Assembly (NCBI RefSeq): GCF_040807025.1
Contig: NC_090942.1
Location: forward strand, 72,591,487 to 72,655,486
Direction: 5' to 3'
From: Struthio camelus
Taxonomy: Eukaryota > Chordata > Aves > Struthioniformes > Struthionidae
Length of the DNA: 64,000 bases
Made by a program: the position numbers and the translations under genes. The notes under the pieces are model-generated. The model did no database searches. It saw only the letters and a list, made by a program, of their open reading frames with translations, and had not been told where the DNA came from. This document shows positions 62,053-64,000 of the stretch, in pieces (positions within the stretch are counted from its first letter, which is position 1; each line of letters starts with the position of its first letter).

Positions 62053-64000
62053 AGAAAACACTCGCCACAATAATTTTGCACAGACCGAGTAATTTTCGAC
62101 CATCAAGCTCAGTAGGCAACTAAACATAGAAGTTCACTCTCTAAAGTCAGTCAGTCTAAAGTTAAGTCAACATACCACATCTAAGAGTAAGTCTTTGAGA
62201 CTGGTAGGAGAAGGTGGGGACAAATGTCTTACAATTTAATTCATTAGATTAGTAAGGTATCAACAATGGTCACTTTTAAGTAACATGGTCATCTCAAAGG
62301 TTAAAGGATAGGGAACTAGGATAGCGTGTGTATATGTATATATCATTGAGAAAGATCCAATAGATCCAATACACATCCATTCTTTCAAGTTTCTAGTGTA
62401 CCAAGCAGCCAGCAGATTCCTAGGACTAATTTTGAACCTCTGTAAACCGGCATAGCACTGGTCCCTACTCACAGAGCTCTGCCAATTTATAACAGCTAAG
62501 AATCTCATCCCTAGTCTTTATTCTGGAAGGAAGGAATGAACAAATAGGAAAAAGAAACACAATAAAATCTCTCTGAGAGAACTTTTATCTGTTTAATGCA
62601 GGTGTGACTAATCTTTCACAGTCCAAAAGCCAAGAGAATAAAATGTACAATGTCAAAAGCTGCAAGCTTTTAAAAAGCACTTAAATTAGTATTTCACTGA
62701 TATTTTATTGGAATTACTCTTACAAGTAGAAAACAGAACATTAAACTCAGCTGACCTTCAGTCATAGACTTAACACTGGTAAATATTTTAAAATTCATCA
62801 GTATTACACTACAATTTTGTTTAGTTTTGCTGTGGGTAGCCAGCTTTTATTGGGGAAAAGTACCAATAACAAAATGCCACTACCTTGCTTAATACACAGT
62901 CAGCACTTATAACCTTATAATCAGCTTTCTGCCATAGGGCCTTTGTGTCTACCTTCTCCATCCCCAAGCACAGGCCCTTGATTTCCAGCTTTGGCAGAGC
63001 TCAGGAGTCACAGCCTGCTGCCTTATGGGGAAACGAGGCATTACAGATTCCCTAAATGAAAGTGCCAGCAGCAACAGGTGGGTTTGGAGGTGATTGTTTG
63101 TCACCACAACCTGGGGCAGGTGGCTTAGGAGCCATCTCAAAGGGAGCAGGGAAGAGTTGCCTGTCTGGGGGAAGTGGACCTCTCATAAACATAAAGGCAT
63201 GCTGGAAAGGTATAAAAAGGGTAATTTATAACACAATTTGTTCTGTACTAGACACTCTTTCAGATCAGTCACTACTAATGTTTGCTTCTTATTATTGTGA
63301 GAAATACACCTGTGTGGCTTGTGGTTAGGAAAGGAAGTAATTGGGTTCATAATTTCTTCTATGTGGCCTGGAAAAAACAGAGGAAACTCCACAACTGCAT
63401 CCATTAAGCTTTTAACTAAAGCCTTTGCCTCTTAGTCTCCTCCTATACCTCTTTAAATTTTCTTTGTGATGCTTTATCATCTGACAGGCCTAGCACAGGT
63501 GATAAACTGTCTGTTATGCAAAAACACACTTCCACTTTTTCCTCACTTTCCCACCTGCTGTCTTTCCGTATGTCTAATTTTGTTTTTTTCTCCTTGTTGT
63601 AAGTCTATTTTAACACTTCTGGCCCAAAGACTGTCTTTTTTTTTTTAATTCTCTTCTGTACAGTACCTGCCATAATAGGGTCTTAATCCTTGAATGCTAG
63701 TCCTCAAGTGCTGCTATAATACAAAGAACTTATAAAACAATTTCAAAATGTCTGTCATTTGGAGAAATTACTGTGAGTGAGTTCAGAATTGCAGCTTTTA
63801 AAATGGTCTTTTTTTTATTTAGAAATTCTTGTGAATAGGAATAAAACAAAAATTCAGTCAAAAAAGCTGGTTTTATATAATTCAGAGTGTTAGAAAATGT
63901 TTGCTTCTGGGCTGACAATTTGTATGCAAATGCAAACAACAGAGTTATAGCTGGTGCTCTCCTGCAACCTTCATAGCATTACTCACTGGGTGCCTTTACA
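62053..64000. other. Intergenic or intronic, no gene seen
   Basis: Unique DNA. A GC-richer patch at 63050-63180 opens a 90-codon plus-strand frame (63056-63328) with a Gly-rich start and no known domain. GGTATAAAAAGGG near 63209 is a good TATA-box match but lies inside that frame and has no transcript evidence. Confidence 0.5.

Noticed and set aside
63205..63222. Core promoter at GGTATAAAAAGGG
   Set aside because: A TATA-like word alone in AT-rich DNA is expected by chance. No initiator, CpG island or gene follows.
1..64000. CRISPR array, operon, phage or bacterial defence system
   Set aside because: The window is vertebrate nuclear DNA: CR1 element, MIR-like traces and microsatellites, with no regularly spaced repeats and no gene density typical of prokaryotes.

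Overview
The window looks like intergenic or intronic DNA from a sauropsid nuclear genome, most likely a bird. It is AT-rich and has no dense coding. No operon-like layout, tRNA, rRNA or multi-exon gene could be recognised. The strongest taxonomic clue is a 5'-truncated CR1 retrotransposon at about 51873-53090. It carries recognisable CR1 reverse-transcriptase segments and ends in the CR1-type 3' octamer (ATTCTGTG, then GTTCTGTG, with no poly-A tail). CR1 of this type dominates birds, crocodilians and turtles, and the sparse repeat load fits a bird best. Species and chromosome cannot be told from the sequence.

Layout: 1-16 kb is mostly unique AT-rich DNA with a MITE-like inverted-repeat element at 3621-3913 and small tandem duplications. 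At 16-20.5 kb there is a 20-bp perfect palindrome, a candidate small single-pass membrane protein frame (19026-19301) and a complex, motif-rich stretch just downstream. At 21-28 kb there is an old MIR-like SINE, an AT-rich tract and two GC-richer patches with many overlapping chance-like frames. At 29-33.5 kb three stretches have the texture of conserved non-coding elements. At 38-42 kb lie a tRNA-like hairpin repeat, a TG-rich tract, a strong G-quadruplex motif beside another element-like stretch, and a minus-strand L3/CR1-like fossil. At 42-47 kb there are more MIR and L3/CR1 fossils, a palindromic repeat and a possible LTR fragment. At 52-53 kb is the CR1. At 57-59 kb are a second hairpin repeat, a compound (AT)n(AC)n microsatellite and a further L3/CR1-like fossil. 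The rest is featureless at this resolution.

No genes here can be said to work together. The best biological reading is a gene-poor region that holds ancient amniote repeats and perhaps several distal regulatory elements. Family names for old repeats rest on remembered consensus patterns, not on a search. The regulatory-element calls are inferences from sequence texture and need a genome alignment.
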